Both the position numbers and the translations under genes were made by a program. A model generated the notes under the pieces. That model worked only from the letters and a program-made list of their open reading frames with translations. It did not search any database and was not told the DNA's origin. Below are positions 7,671 to 14,675 of a stretch of DNA of 35,274 nt, in pieces. The stretch's first letter is position 1, and each line of letters opens with the position of its first letter. The DNA is from CAVPDE01 sp964580575 (GTDB lineage Bacteria > Desulfobacterota > DSM-4660 > Desulfatiglandales > HGW-15), in contig CAZOLJ010000049.1 in assembly GCA_964580575.1 (NCBI GenBank), positions 1-35,274 on the forward strand, written 5' to 3'.

Positions 7671-8302
7671 CCGTGGAACTCATCAAACAAATCTATGATG
7701 CTGTGACGGAAGGAAAGGTGGATGACGCATCGAGCCGCGTTCAGCAGGCCCTGAATTCGAAAGTCGGGGTGAACGATATCCTCAACAAGGGTCTCATCGC
7801 TGCCATGGATGTTGTGGGCGAGAAGTTCGGCGAAGGGGAACTTTTCATTCCCCAGGTGCTCTGGTCGGCCAAGGCCATGCAGGCAGGCATGGACCTTCTC
7901 AGGCCCCATTTCTCCTCCACCGACCGCACGGAGAAAGGCACGGTGGTCATCGGAACCGCCAAAGGGGATATTCACGACATCGGCAAGAACCTGGTGGCCA
8001 TCATGCTCGAAGGATCCGGGTTCAAGGTCGCGGACCTCGGCGTGGATGTGACCCCTGAGCGCTTTGTCGAAAAGGCCATCGAGGTAAAAGCCGACGTCAT
8101 CGCCATGTCGGCGCTCCTGACCACCACCATGCCGAGCATGGGAGAGGTGGTGACTCTCATCAAAGCCAAACAGCTTCCTTTCAAGGTCATTGTCGGCGGA
8201 GCGCCTGTGGACCAAGCTTTCTGTCAGGAAATCGGCGCTGACGCCTACGGCATGGACGCGGCGGACGGCCTGCGGAAAATAAAGGGGCTGCTCGGACGTT
8301 GA
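7667..8302 (+). CDS. Corrinoid (B12-binding) methyl carrier protein, MtbC/MtgC-like
   Basis: 211 residues. The N-terminal helical cap carries VNDILNKGLIAAMDVVGEKFGEGELFIPQVL, of the MetH B12-cap type. The Rossmann-like B12 domain follows with the cobalt-ligand motif GDIHDIGKN (DxHxxG, His near residue 104) and further signatures SALLTTTM and VGGAPV. It carries the methyl group between the upstream MttB homologue and an acceptor methyltransferase, probably the homocysteine-type enzyme at 8896. The gene starts inside the MttB stop codon, with AAGGAG immediately before it, indicating tight coupling. Confidence 0.93.
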   Translation: MTVELIKQIYDAVTEGKVDDASSRVQQALNSKVGVNDILNKGLIAAMDVVGEKFGEGELFIPQVLWSAKAMQAGMDLLRPHFSSTDRTEKGTVVIGTAKGDIHDIGKNLVAIMLEGSGFKVADLGVDVTPERFVEKAIEVKADVIAMSALLTTTMPSMGEVVTLIKAKQLPFKVIVGGAPVDQAFCQEIGADAYGMDAADGLRKIKGLLGR

Positions 8303-8892
8303 ACATTAAGGTATCCAGGGAAGACCTTCTAAAGCAGCTCGGTTACAAGGACCCGCCTCAGCCCAGGCTCTTGGACATGGTGCTTGAGGTGCTCGGGCTT
8401 CTGGGAGGCCTGGTTGAACCGCGACTGGCCTTCAAAGGAATCCAAGGGGATAACGAACTTCCGCCCTTTCTCAAAGGAGCGGTTCTAAAGTATGCCGGGG
8501 CAGCCACCCTGGGGCTGAAGCTCGAAAACAAAGTCAAGGACCTCTTTGATGAGGGGAAGGCCGTCGAAGCGTATATCCTGGATACCGCCGGTTCTGTCGC
8601 TATGACCAAAGCCGGCAATATGCTGTGGGATAGAATCAGACAGGATGCTGAAGCCAAAGGATTCAAGACGGGATTGAGAAGGACCCCCGGGTGCCGGGGC
8701 ATCAACCTGGAAACGCAGAAGTGGATTTTCGAAAAGCTTGCGGATCGTGATCTGGGGATACATCTCACCTCTTCTTGTATGATGTTCCCGAGAAAGTCTC
8801 TCTCCTTCCTGGCCAGGTTCGGGGGAAAACTGAAAGGGACCTCTTCATGCAAAGGCTGCCCGCAAGGCGCGGATTGCACCCTTCGGGGATGA
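8299..8892 (+). CDS. MetH activation-domain-like protein with C-terminal Cys motif
   Basis: 197 residues starting at TTG (8299), which overlaps the stop of the corrinoid gene (TTGA). The central part, with VEAYILDTAGSVAMTKAGNMLWDRI followed by GLRRTPGCRGINLETQKWIF, resembles the reactivation domain of methionine synthase MetH. That domain binds S-adenosylmethionine and re-methylates cobalamin oxidised to Co(II). Stand-alone relatives occur beside corrinoid methyltransferase genes. The C-terminus ends in SCKGCPQGADC (C-x2-C-x5-C), which might bind metal or an Fe-S cluster. The position in the operon supports a role in corrinoid reactivation. The similarity was recognised by eye and is weaker than for its neighbours. 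Confidence 0.65.
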   Translation: MNIKVSREDLLKQLGYKDPPQPRLLDMVLEVLGLLGGLVEPRLAFKGIQGDNELPPFLKGAVLKYAGAATLGLKLENKVKDLFDEGKAVEAYILDTAGSVAMTKAGNMLWDRIRQDAEAKGFKTGLRRTPGCRGINLETQKWIFEKLADRDLGIHLTSSCMMFPRKSLSFLARFGGKLKGTSSCKGCPQGADCTLRG

Positions 8893-8895
8893 TCG

Positions 8896-9777
8896 ATGAC
8901 AAGCATTCTGGACCTTGCAAAAAAGAAGACTGTTGTTTTTGACGGCGCCATGGGAACCATGCTCATGGCAGCAGGACTCAAAGCAGGGGAGACCCCTGAG
9001 TTGTGGAACATTGAAAAGCCCTCTCTCGTGACGGAAATCCACAGGAAATACTACGAGGCCGGCTCTGATGTGGTTCACACCAACACCTTCGGAGGGAATG
9101 CGATCAAACTGTCCGACAGGGGTTTGTCCGACAGCATGGAAGCAATCAATGTGGAAGCGGCAAAGCTCGCTAGAGAAGCCTGTCCTGCCGGGAAATTCGT
9201 CGCGGGGGACATTGGCCCCACTGGAAAGCTCCTAAAACCCCTTGGAGACCTTGTGATCGAAGAAGCGGAGGAGGCTTTTTTCAGACAGGCGCAGGCCCTG
9301 CTCAAAGGAGGAGCGGACCTCATCAGCATTGAGACCATGTTCTCGCTCGAAGAGGCGCTCGCCGCCCTGCGTGCTGCAAAGAGGCTCGGCCAAGCTCCGG
9401 TCATAGCCGCTCTCACCTTCAACCGTACCAAGAAAGGCTTTTTCACCATGATGGGTGAAGGAGTGAACCAGGCTGTTTCCGCCTTCGAGGGGGCAGGAGC
9501 GGACGTGATCGCGACCAATTGCTCGCTTGGCAGCAGGGACATGATCGATCTCACCAAAGAACTCCGTGCCGCCACAAAGAAGCCCATCCTGATCCAGCCC
9601 AACGCAGGAAAGCCCCTCACCCAAAAGGGAGTCACTTCCTATCAGCAAACCCCTGCCGAGTTCGCAAAGGACGAGATGGAGATAAGGAACTCCGGGGCTG
9701 ACATGATCGGTGGGTGTTGCGGCACCAATCCGGAATTTATCCGGGCCTTGGCAGAGGCTCTAGGCAATTTGCCTTGA
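8896..9777 (+). CDS. Homocysteine S-methyltransferase family protein (MetH N-terminal-type)
   Basis: 293 residues, a stand-alone Hcy-binding barrel. The start DGAMGTMLMAAGL matches the MetH/BHMT N-terminal signature, and VVHTNTFGGNAIKLSD follows. Zinc ligands are present: the first Cys in ATNCSLGS and the pair in MIGGCCGTNPE. The family moves a methyl group to the zinc-bound thiol of homocysteine to give methionine. The enzyme is encoded 3 bp after the activation-like gene in an operon with MttB and corrinoid protein genes, so the likely donor is the methyl-corrinoid protein. No pterin-binding MtgA/MeTr-type acceptor is encoded nearby. The family call is strong; the reaction partner is inferred. 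Confidence 0.88.
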   Translation: MTSILDLAKKKTVVFDGAMGTMLMAAGLKAGETPELWNIEKPSLVTEIHRKYYEAGSDVVHTNTFGGNAIKLSDRGLSDSMEAINVEAAKLAREACPAGKFVAGDIGPTGKLLKPLGDLVIEEAEEAFFRQAQALLKGGADLISIETMFSLEEALAALRAAKRLGQAPVIAALTFNRTKKGFFTMMGEGVNQAVSAFEGAGADVIATNCSLGSRDMIDLTKELRAATKKPILIQPNAGKPLTQKGVTSYQQTPAEFAKDEMEIRNSGADMIGGCCGTNPEFIRALAEALGNLP

Positions 9778-9872
9778 CACTGTGAGCAGTTATCATCTAA
9801 ATTCATTTTCGCTTTCAGTGACTTTGCCTTCTTAACGATCTCCTTGAACTCGTGCAGTGTCTCAATCATCGT

Positions 9873-9961
9873 TTGTCATCTCGACCGGAGGGAGAGATCT
9901 TAATAACCCGACATCGACACAAGATTTCTCTCCCGCTCGCTGAGCGGGATCGAAATGACAA
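9873..9961. repeat. REP-like imperfect palindrome
   Basis: The left arm begins TTGTCATCTCGACC (from 9873) and the right arm ends ATCGAAATGACAA (to 9961). They pair with AGAGATCTT and AAGATTTCTCT as inner arms. The right arm includes its own hairpin, CCCGCTC-GCT-GAGCGGG (about 9932-9948). The form is that of dispersed extragenic palindromes common in proteobacteria. It lies in the 331-bp gap (9778-10108) between the methyltransferase operon and the ABC transporter genes. The rest of that gap shows no gene. Confidence 0.65.
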
Positions 9962-10108
9962 TTCTACATAGGCATCCCTGAGACGCTACGCTAGGAACAC
10001 GAAAAACCGATAGCCGAGGAGCGAACCGATAGTCAGGCTCGCTCTTGTCTGTTTCAGTTGAGGGGTGTTTAGGATTTTCTTTTTAACCTTCAAGAAGGAG
10101 GAAAGACA

Positions 10109-11107
10109 ATGAAGAGGGTACTGCTTGTTTTGGCGATTTTTGTGGCACTGGGTCTTGTCTTTGGGTCCGGAGCATCGGCACAGAAAATGATCCGCATCGG
10201 CGAGCACCAGATTGTATCCCATCCGGCCCTGGACGACGACGGCAAGGGATTTGCAGCCGCTCTCGCAGAAGAAGGTTTTGTGGAAGGCAAGAACCTCACC
10301 ATCAACCGTCAGAATGCACAGGGTGATCAGGCAAACTGCGCCATTATCGCCCGCAAGTTCGAAGACGACAAAGTGGATCTTATCCACGCCATCAGCACAC
10401 CGAATGCTCAAGCTACCGCCAAGATCACCAAGACCATCCCTGTTGTTTTCTCTTCAGTGACAGACCCTGTGGCCACCGGCATCGTCCCGAGAATGGGAAA
10501 GACAGGAACCAATATCACCGGAGTCAGCGACCGCTGGCCTATCGCCCTCCAGTGCCAGAAATATGCCGAACTCCTTCCCAACGTCAAGAACTGGGGAACC
10601 ATTTACAACCCCGGCGACGTGAATGTCACCTTCCACATCAAGGAAATGAAAGAGGCGGTGGAAAAGATGGGCGGAAAGCTCATCGAAGCCCATGTGGCCA
10701 CGAGCGCTGATGTCATGCAGGCGGCCCAGAGCCTGGTGGGGAGGGTTCAAGCGCTTCATATTTCATCAGACAATACGACCGTGTCCGCCTTCGAATCTGT
10801 GGTCAAGGTCTGCAACGAGAACAAGATCCCTCTTTTCGTTGGCGACACGGGCAGCGTACCAAGGGGAGCCATTGCCGCTTACGGTCTTGACTACTTCCTA
10901 ATCGGATACACGGCGGGAAAACAGGCTGCAAGGATTCTTAAAGGCGAAAAACCAGGAGAAGTCCCTGCAGGCATGGCCTCCGGCTACAGCCTGTGGATCA
11001 ACTTGAAAGCCGCCCAGCTTCAGGGCGCCAAAGTCGACAAAGCCATGGCTGAAAAAACGGCTAACAAGCTCTGGGACGAGCAGGGCAATGTGATAAAAGG
11101 AAAATAA
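10109..11107 (+). CDS. ABC transporter substrate-binding protein, TrpX family
   Basis: 332 residues with a strong signal peptide (VLLVLAIFVALGLVFGSGASA, cut near residue 25), so periplasmic. The ribosome site AAGGAGGAAAGACA is excellent. The body follows the ABC_sub_bind / TrpX pattern: FAAALAEEGFVEGKNL, IPVVFSSVTDPVATGIV, NITGVSD and AYGLDYFLIGYTAGKQAARIL. Members bind amino acids or related small amines for a TrpYZ-type permease and ATPase, both of which follow. Its position downstream of the methyltransferase operon raises the possibility that the ligand is that operon's substrate. An intercistronic hairpin follows the stop codon. Confidence 0.92.
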   Translation: MKRVLLVLAIFVALGLVFGSGASAQKMIRIGEHQIVSHPALDDDGKGFAAALAEEGFVEGKNLTINRQNAQGDQANCAIIARKFEDDKVDLIHAISTPNAQATAKITKTIPVVFSSVTDPVATGIVPRMGKTGTNITGVSDRWPIALQCQKYAELLPNVKNWGTIYNPGDVNVTFHIKEMKEAVEKMGGKLIEAHVATSADVMQAAQSLVGRVQALHISSDNTTVSAFESVVKVCNENKIPLFVGDTGSVPRGAIAAYGLDYFLIGYTAGKQAARILKGEKPGEVPAGMASGYSLWINLKAAQLQGAKVDKAMAEKTANKLWDEQGNVIKGK

Positions 11108-11124
11108 TCTCCTTGGAGAGGACT

Positions 11125-11148
11125 GGAGGGGAGGGCCTCCTCCCCTCC
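11125..11148 (+). terminator. Hairpin between binding-protein and permease genes
   Basis: GGAGGGGAGG (11125-11134) and CCTCCCCTCC (11139-11148) form a perfect 10-bp stem with a GCCT loop, followed by TCTATTTTG. It sits 17 bp after the binding-protein stop and 10 bp before the permease ATG. A partial terminator or RNA-stabilising stem here would give more binding protein than permease, a common arrangement in importer operons. The T-run is poor, so full termination is unlikely. Confidence 0.6.
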
Positions 11149-11158
11149 TCTATTTTGC

Positions 11159-12067
11159 ATGGATTCGATCCTGAGCGGCTTTCTGAGAACCATCCCCATC
11201 TCTCTTGAGCAGGGTCTGGCCTACGGCCTGGTCGCCCTCGGGATCGTCATCACCTTTCGCATCCTTTCTTTTCCCGACCTCACGGTGGACGGGAGTTTCC
11301 CCCTTGGCGCTGCCGTGGTCGCCCGCCTCATTGTGGAGGGCGTTCCACCCGTCTACGGGATCGTCCTCGCGATCATCGCCGGCTTTGTGGCGGGGTGCTG
11401 CACCGGTGTGCTTTACACCAAGCTGAAGATCAACAGTCTCCTTGCCGGCATCCTGATGATGACCGTCCTGTATTCCTTCAATTTGCGGATCATGGGAAAA
11501 TCCAACATCCAGCTGCTCACGGTGGATACCTTTTTGACGCCTCTTGAAAACCTGCCTGTGAACCGGTTCATTCCGATCATTGCTTTTTTTCTTGTCGTAT
11601 CTTTCGGAGTGAAGATCCTCACGGATTTGTTCATGCACACCCAGCTCGGTTTTGCCATGCGGGCCACGGGCGACAACGAACAGATGATCCGCGCCTTGGG
11701 GGTGAACACGGACAACACGACCATCCTGGGGCTTGGGATTTCGAACGCCTTCGTGGCTCTTTCGGGAGCTTTGGTCGCGCAGGATCAGGGTTTTGCGGAC
11801 GTAGGCATGGGCATCGGAATGATCGTGGCAGGTCTTGCCTCCATCATCATCGGCGAGGCGCTGCTTGGCAAGCACACGGTGCAGCGGATGACCCTTGCAG
11901 CTCTGATAGGGTCCTTTCTTTACAAGGAGATCATTTCCATCGGTCTCAGGCTGGGACTGGCGCCCACGGATCTGAAACTGGCCACCGGGATCATGGTCAT
12001 TCTGGCCCTAGGCATTCCGGCTCTCAAAAGAGAAAAGGAAGGGAAGCTTCATTTGAGGGGAGTGTGA
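11159..12067 (+). CDS. ABC transporter permease, TrpY-type (branched-chain permease fold)
   Basis: 302 residues, mostly hydrophobic, with about eight membrane segments. Signatures include GLAYGLVALGIVITFRIL, FPDLTVDGSFPLGAA near the N-terminus and LGFAMRATGDNEQMIRALGVN, the cytoplasmic coupling loop of the LivH/BPD_transp_2 fold. The C-terminus GLAPTDLKLATGIMVILALG is also typical. It forms the inner-membrane channel with the neighbouring binding protein and ATPase. No Shine-Dalgarno sequence directly precedes the ATG; the nearest purine-rich stretch is buried in the hairpin about 25 bp upstream, so translation may depend on opening that stem. Confidence 0.9.
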   Translation: MDSILSGFLRTIPISLEQGLAYGLVALGIVITFRILSFPDLTVDGSFPLGAAVVARLIVEGVPPVYGIVLAIIAGFVAGCCTGVLYTKLKINSLLAGILMMTVLYSFNLRIMGKSNIQLLTVDTFLTPLENLPVNRFIPIIAFFLVVSFGVKILTDLFMHTQLGFAMRATGDNEQMIRALGVNTDNTTILGLGISNAFVALSGALVAQDQGFADVGMGIGMIVAGLASIIIGEALLGKHTVQRMTLAALIGSFLYKEIISIGLRLGLAPTDLKLATGIMVILALGIPALKREKEGKLHLRGV

Positions 12068-12080
12068 AGAAGGCATAAGG

Positions 12081-12255
12081 TGCACGGTACACGGTTCACG
12101 GCTCACGCCGCAGGCTGCAGGTCGCTTGTTGGAGGTTGCCAGTTGTCCATCGTCCGTTGTCCGTTGATCGTTCAGTAACAAGTTACAAGTGACGGGTAAC
12201 AAGTAGTTCTTTTTGGTTTTCTCTTGTCTCGTCGCTCGTTACTTGTCACTTGTTA
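12081..12255. repeat. Degenerate heptad-period repeat array
   Basis: From 12081 to 12206 the sequence can be cut into eighteen 7-bp units in one register. They shift gradually in sequence: TGCACGG, TACACGG, TTCACGG, CTCACGC, then TGTCCAT, CGTCCGT, TGTCCGT, and finally TCAGTAA, CAAGTTA, CAAGTGA, CGGGTAA. After a short T-rich spacer a second set (CTCGTTA, CTTGTCA, CTTGTTA, to 12255) is in inverted orientation and can pair with the CAGTAACAAG section at 12173. A T7 run follows at 12261, so the final hairpin might attenuate transcription before the ATPase gene. It fills the 224-bp gap between the permease and ATPase genes. Confidence 0.75.
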
Positions 12256-12291
12256 CTGTCTTTTTTTCCCATTTAGGCACTTTGCTAGGCT

Positions 12292-13074
12292 ATGGTTAGA
12301 GTTCAGAAACTCAGAAAAGTTTTCAAGAAAGGCACCCTCGACGAGAAGGTGGCCATCGACGGGATCACCCTCCATGTAAAGGAGGGGGATTTTGTGACCG
12401 TCATCGGCAGCAACGGAGCCGGCAAGACGACCTTCCTCAATCTCGTCGCAGGGACCTATTCGGCCGACGAAGGCGAGATCTTCATCGATCACACCTCCGT
12501 CACCCGCCTCCCGGAACATCGGAGGGCGAAGTTTCTTGGAAGGATTTTTCAAAACCCTCTGATGGGCACCGCCTCAACCATGACCATCGAGGAAAACCTC
12601 GCCATGGCCGATCTCCGGGGCAAGCCGCGGGGGCTTCGCTGGGGAGTCACGAAATCGCGGCGGGAATTCTACAAAGAAACATTGAAAGGGCTCGACCTTG
12701 GTCTTGAAATCCGACTAAAGGACTCTGTCAGTCTTCTCTCCGGCGGGCAGCGGCAGTCCTTGACACTGCTCATGGCGACCCTGTCCCTTCCGAAATTGCT
12801 CCTTTTGGACGAGCACACCGCAGCGCTTGATCCTAAGACCGCCCAGCGCGTCATCGAGCTGACGGAGAAAATCGTGAGAGAGAACCATCTCACCACCATC
12901 ATGGTCACCCACAACATGCAGCAGGCGATCCGGTACGGAAACCGGATGATCATGCTCCACGAAGGAAAAGTGAAATTCGACATTCAGGGGGATGAGAAAA
13001 GGGCTCTGACCGTGGAAGAGGTGGTCAAGCGATTTGGGGCGGATCTGAAGGACGAGGCGCTTCTGTGCGCGTGA
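12292..13074 (+). CDS. ABC transporter ATP-binding protein, TrpZ-type
   Basis: 260 residues with every ABC ATPase motif: Walker A GSNGAGKTT, Q-loop IFQNPLMG, signature LLSGGQRQSL, Walker B KLLLLDEHTAALD and switch His in IMVTHNMQQA. It drives uptake with the permease and binding protein encoded upstream. It is separated from the permease by the heptad repeat array, an insertion-like interruption of an otherwise normal importer operon, and its ribosome site (CTAGG) is weak. It converges with the YihY gene, leaving only 4 bp between stop codons. Confidence 0.93.
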   Translation: MVRVQKLRKVFKKGTLDEKVAIDGITLHVKEGDFVTVIGSNGAGKTTFLNLVAGTYSADEGEIFIDHTSVTRLPEHRRAKFLGRIFQNPLMGTASTMTIEENLAMADLRGKPRGLRWGVTKSRREFYKETLKGLDLGLEIRLKDSVSLLSGGQRQSLTLLMATLSLPKLLLLDEHTAALDPKTAQRVIELTEKIVRENHLTTIMVTHNMQQAIRYGNRMIMLHEGKVKFDIQGDEKRALTVEEVVKRFGADLKDEALLCA

Positions 13075-13078
13075 TGTC

Positions 13079-14440
13079 CTAGCAGCAGATCTCTTTGAGC
13101 TTCCGGTTCGCCTCGGTCTTTTCGACGGCGTCGCTGAAGGTCTTCAAACTCTCGGACAATTGCCTCAACTCTTCTGTCTGCGCCACAGGAATGTCCTCAC
13201 TCCCATGTTGCTCCAGCGTGTCGACGACGTTCTTGATGGTCATGGTGTCCGGATCCTTTCCGGGCTCGTAGGCGATTCCCCTTCCCTCGTCGGCCTTGAC
13301 TTCGGACACAAGCCCCGAAGCAACCAGCTCAAACAGGATCTCGTTCACCAGTCGAATAGGGATCTCCAGATCATGGGCGATCTGGCGCGAGATGTAGGGT
13401 CTTCCACCTTCCCAGAACTTTCGGACCATCAAATGAAGGATTCTGAGAGAAAGCAACCTCTTGAAGGCATGGCTCACCGTGAGGCATTCCTGCTCGAATT
13501 CATAGGTCTCCACATTCTGATGAGCGAAGGCGATCTCCGCGCCGAAAAGCACGATGAGCCACCCCGTTTGCATCCAGACAAAAAAGAGGGGAAGAGCGGC
13601 GAAGCCTCCGTAAACCGCATTATATTTGGCCACACCGATTTGAAGACTGATGTAGAAGAACTGGAAGATATGGTAGAGGGTTCCTGCAATGATCCCTCCC
13701 AGAATGCCGGAGGTGAACTTGATCTTCGTGTTGGGTATGAAAATGTAAACAAAAGAAAACAGAAGCCACAGGGAGATGTAAGGCATCAACTGCAGAAGAA
13801 AGGAGATGCCAGGGCTGACCACTTCTAGGATGGAAGTTTCTTGTATCAGCTGCTGAACACTGCTGGATATGAAAACCGTCATCGTGCTGGACATGACAAA
13901 GAGCACAGGACCGATCAGCATCACCGAAAGATAGTCCGTGATCTTCCTGCTCAGGCTTCTGGGTTTCTTAATTCCCCAGATTTCGTTGAGGGCGTTCTCG
14001 ATGTTGGACAGGATTTTGATGATGGTATAGAAGAGGATGAGAAGCCCCAAGCCTGCGATGAATCCGCCCTTCACATCTTCAAGCAGGGCGTGAGCAAAGT
14101 CGACAATTTTCTTTACGATCTCTTCCTGTCCTTCCAGGCTGCTCAGAAGGAGCCCTTCCAGTGAATTTTCAAAGCCAAAGCCTTTGGCAATGCCGAAAAC
14201 CATGGCGGCAACAGGAACAACCGAGAGGAGGGAATAGAAGGTCAGAGCAGAAGCCCGCAGGCCCGCTCTCTCTCTGCTGATTCCGCGACCGGAGAGGATA
14301 ATAACTCTCAGAGACCTCAACAGAATGGACTTGCGCCTGGGAAGGTCCTTTTCCCGGATTCTCCAGATGTTGCCCCGGAGAAACCGGATTCCTTCCATGA
14401 TCCTGTTCATCGCAGAAGAGAAGAATTTGCGCGACTCCAT
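13079..14440 (-). CDS. YihY/BrkB-family inner-membrane protein with C-terminal winged-helix-like region
   Basis: 453 residues from the ATG at 14440, chosen because AGAGGTGAG lies just before it; the frame is open further up to 14602 but that part looks non-coding. About six membrane segments span the middle, with ALTFYSLLSVVPVAAMVFG, GLGLLILFYTIIKIL, NALNEIWGI and the late GGFAALPLFFVWMQTGW, the conserved YihY/BrkB pattern (once misnamed RNase BN). The C-terminal part (LRILHLMVRKF, YISRQIAHDLEIPIRLVNEIL) reads like a winged helix, seen in a subset of this family. Function is unproven; transport or envelope roles have been suggested. Confidence 0.87.
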   Translation of the reverse strand: MESRKFFSSAMNRIMEGIRFLRGNIWRIREKDLPRRKSILLRSLRVIILSGRGISRERAGLRASALTFYSLLSVVPVAAMVFGIAKGFGFENSLEGLLLSSLEGQEEIVKKIVDFAHALLEDVKGGFIAGLGLLILFYTIIKILSNIENALNEIWGIKKPRSLSRKITDYLSVMLIGPVLFVMSSTMTVFISSSVQQLIQETSILEVVSPGISFLLQLMPYISLWLLFSFVYIFIPNTKIKFTSGILGGIIAGTLYHIFQFFYISLQIGVAKYNAVYGGFAALPLFFVWMQTGWLIVLFGAEIAFAHQNVETYEFEQECLTVSHAFKRLLSLRILHLMVRKFWEGGRPYISRQIAHDLEIPIRLVNEILFELVASGLVSEVKADEGRGIAYEPGKDPDTMTIKNVVDTLEQHGSEDIPVAQTEELRQLSESLKTFSDAVEKTEANRKLKEICC

Positions 14441-14616
14441 ACTCACCTCTTTCATGCCGGCTCTAGCGTTGAACCCTGGGCACTCTATGCCACAAAAGAT
14501 AGTCTTTATCAAGAGAGGGAATGATGGGCTCAAATGAGAAGCCCCTTCACCGCTGAAATTTTTCTCCAGTTTTTCGCGGACCCCCCCAAACAAGGCTAGC
14601 AACTATTCGAGTTGAT

Positions 14617-14645
14617 TTGACAAGCCAATCCACTACTCGTATGCT
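14617..14645 (+). promoter_or_regulatory. Putative sigma-70-type promoter of tdh-kbl
   Basis: A perfect TTGACA (14617-14622), a 17-bp spacer and TATGCT (14640-14645) lie 30 bp before the tdh ATG. A GGAGAG ribosome site lies in between. This is among the best promoter matches in the window; it was assigned by eye. Confidence 0.6.
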
Positions 14646-14675
14646 CGAAACGGCACCCATTAATGGAGAGAACTC

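Noticed and set aside
9642..9869. Minus-strand frame beginning MIETLHEFKEIVKKAKSLKAK, resembling a small charged protein start
   Set aside because: Only the first 30 or so codons look protein-like; the rest is antisense to the homocysteine methyltransferase and no ribosome site is seen. It could be a gene scrap but is not supportable.
12081..12255. Possible CRISPR or classical tandem repeat
   Set aside because: Units are 7 bp, contiguous and drifting in sequence, with no 25-40 bp repeats, no spacers and no cas genes.
14441..14602. Longer N-terminus for the YihY protein
   Set aside because: The upstream 54 codons lack the family pattern, while the ATG at 14440 has AGAGGTGAG immediately before it.
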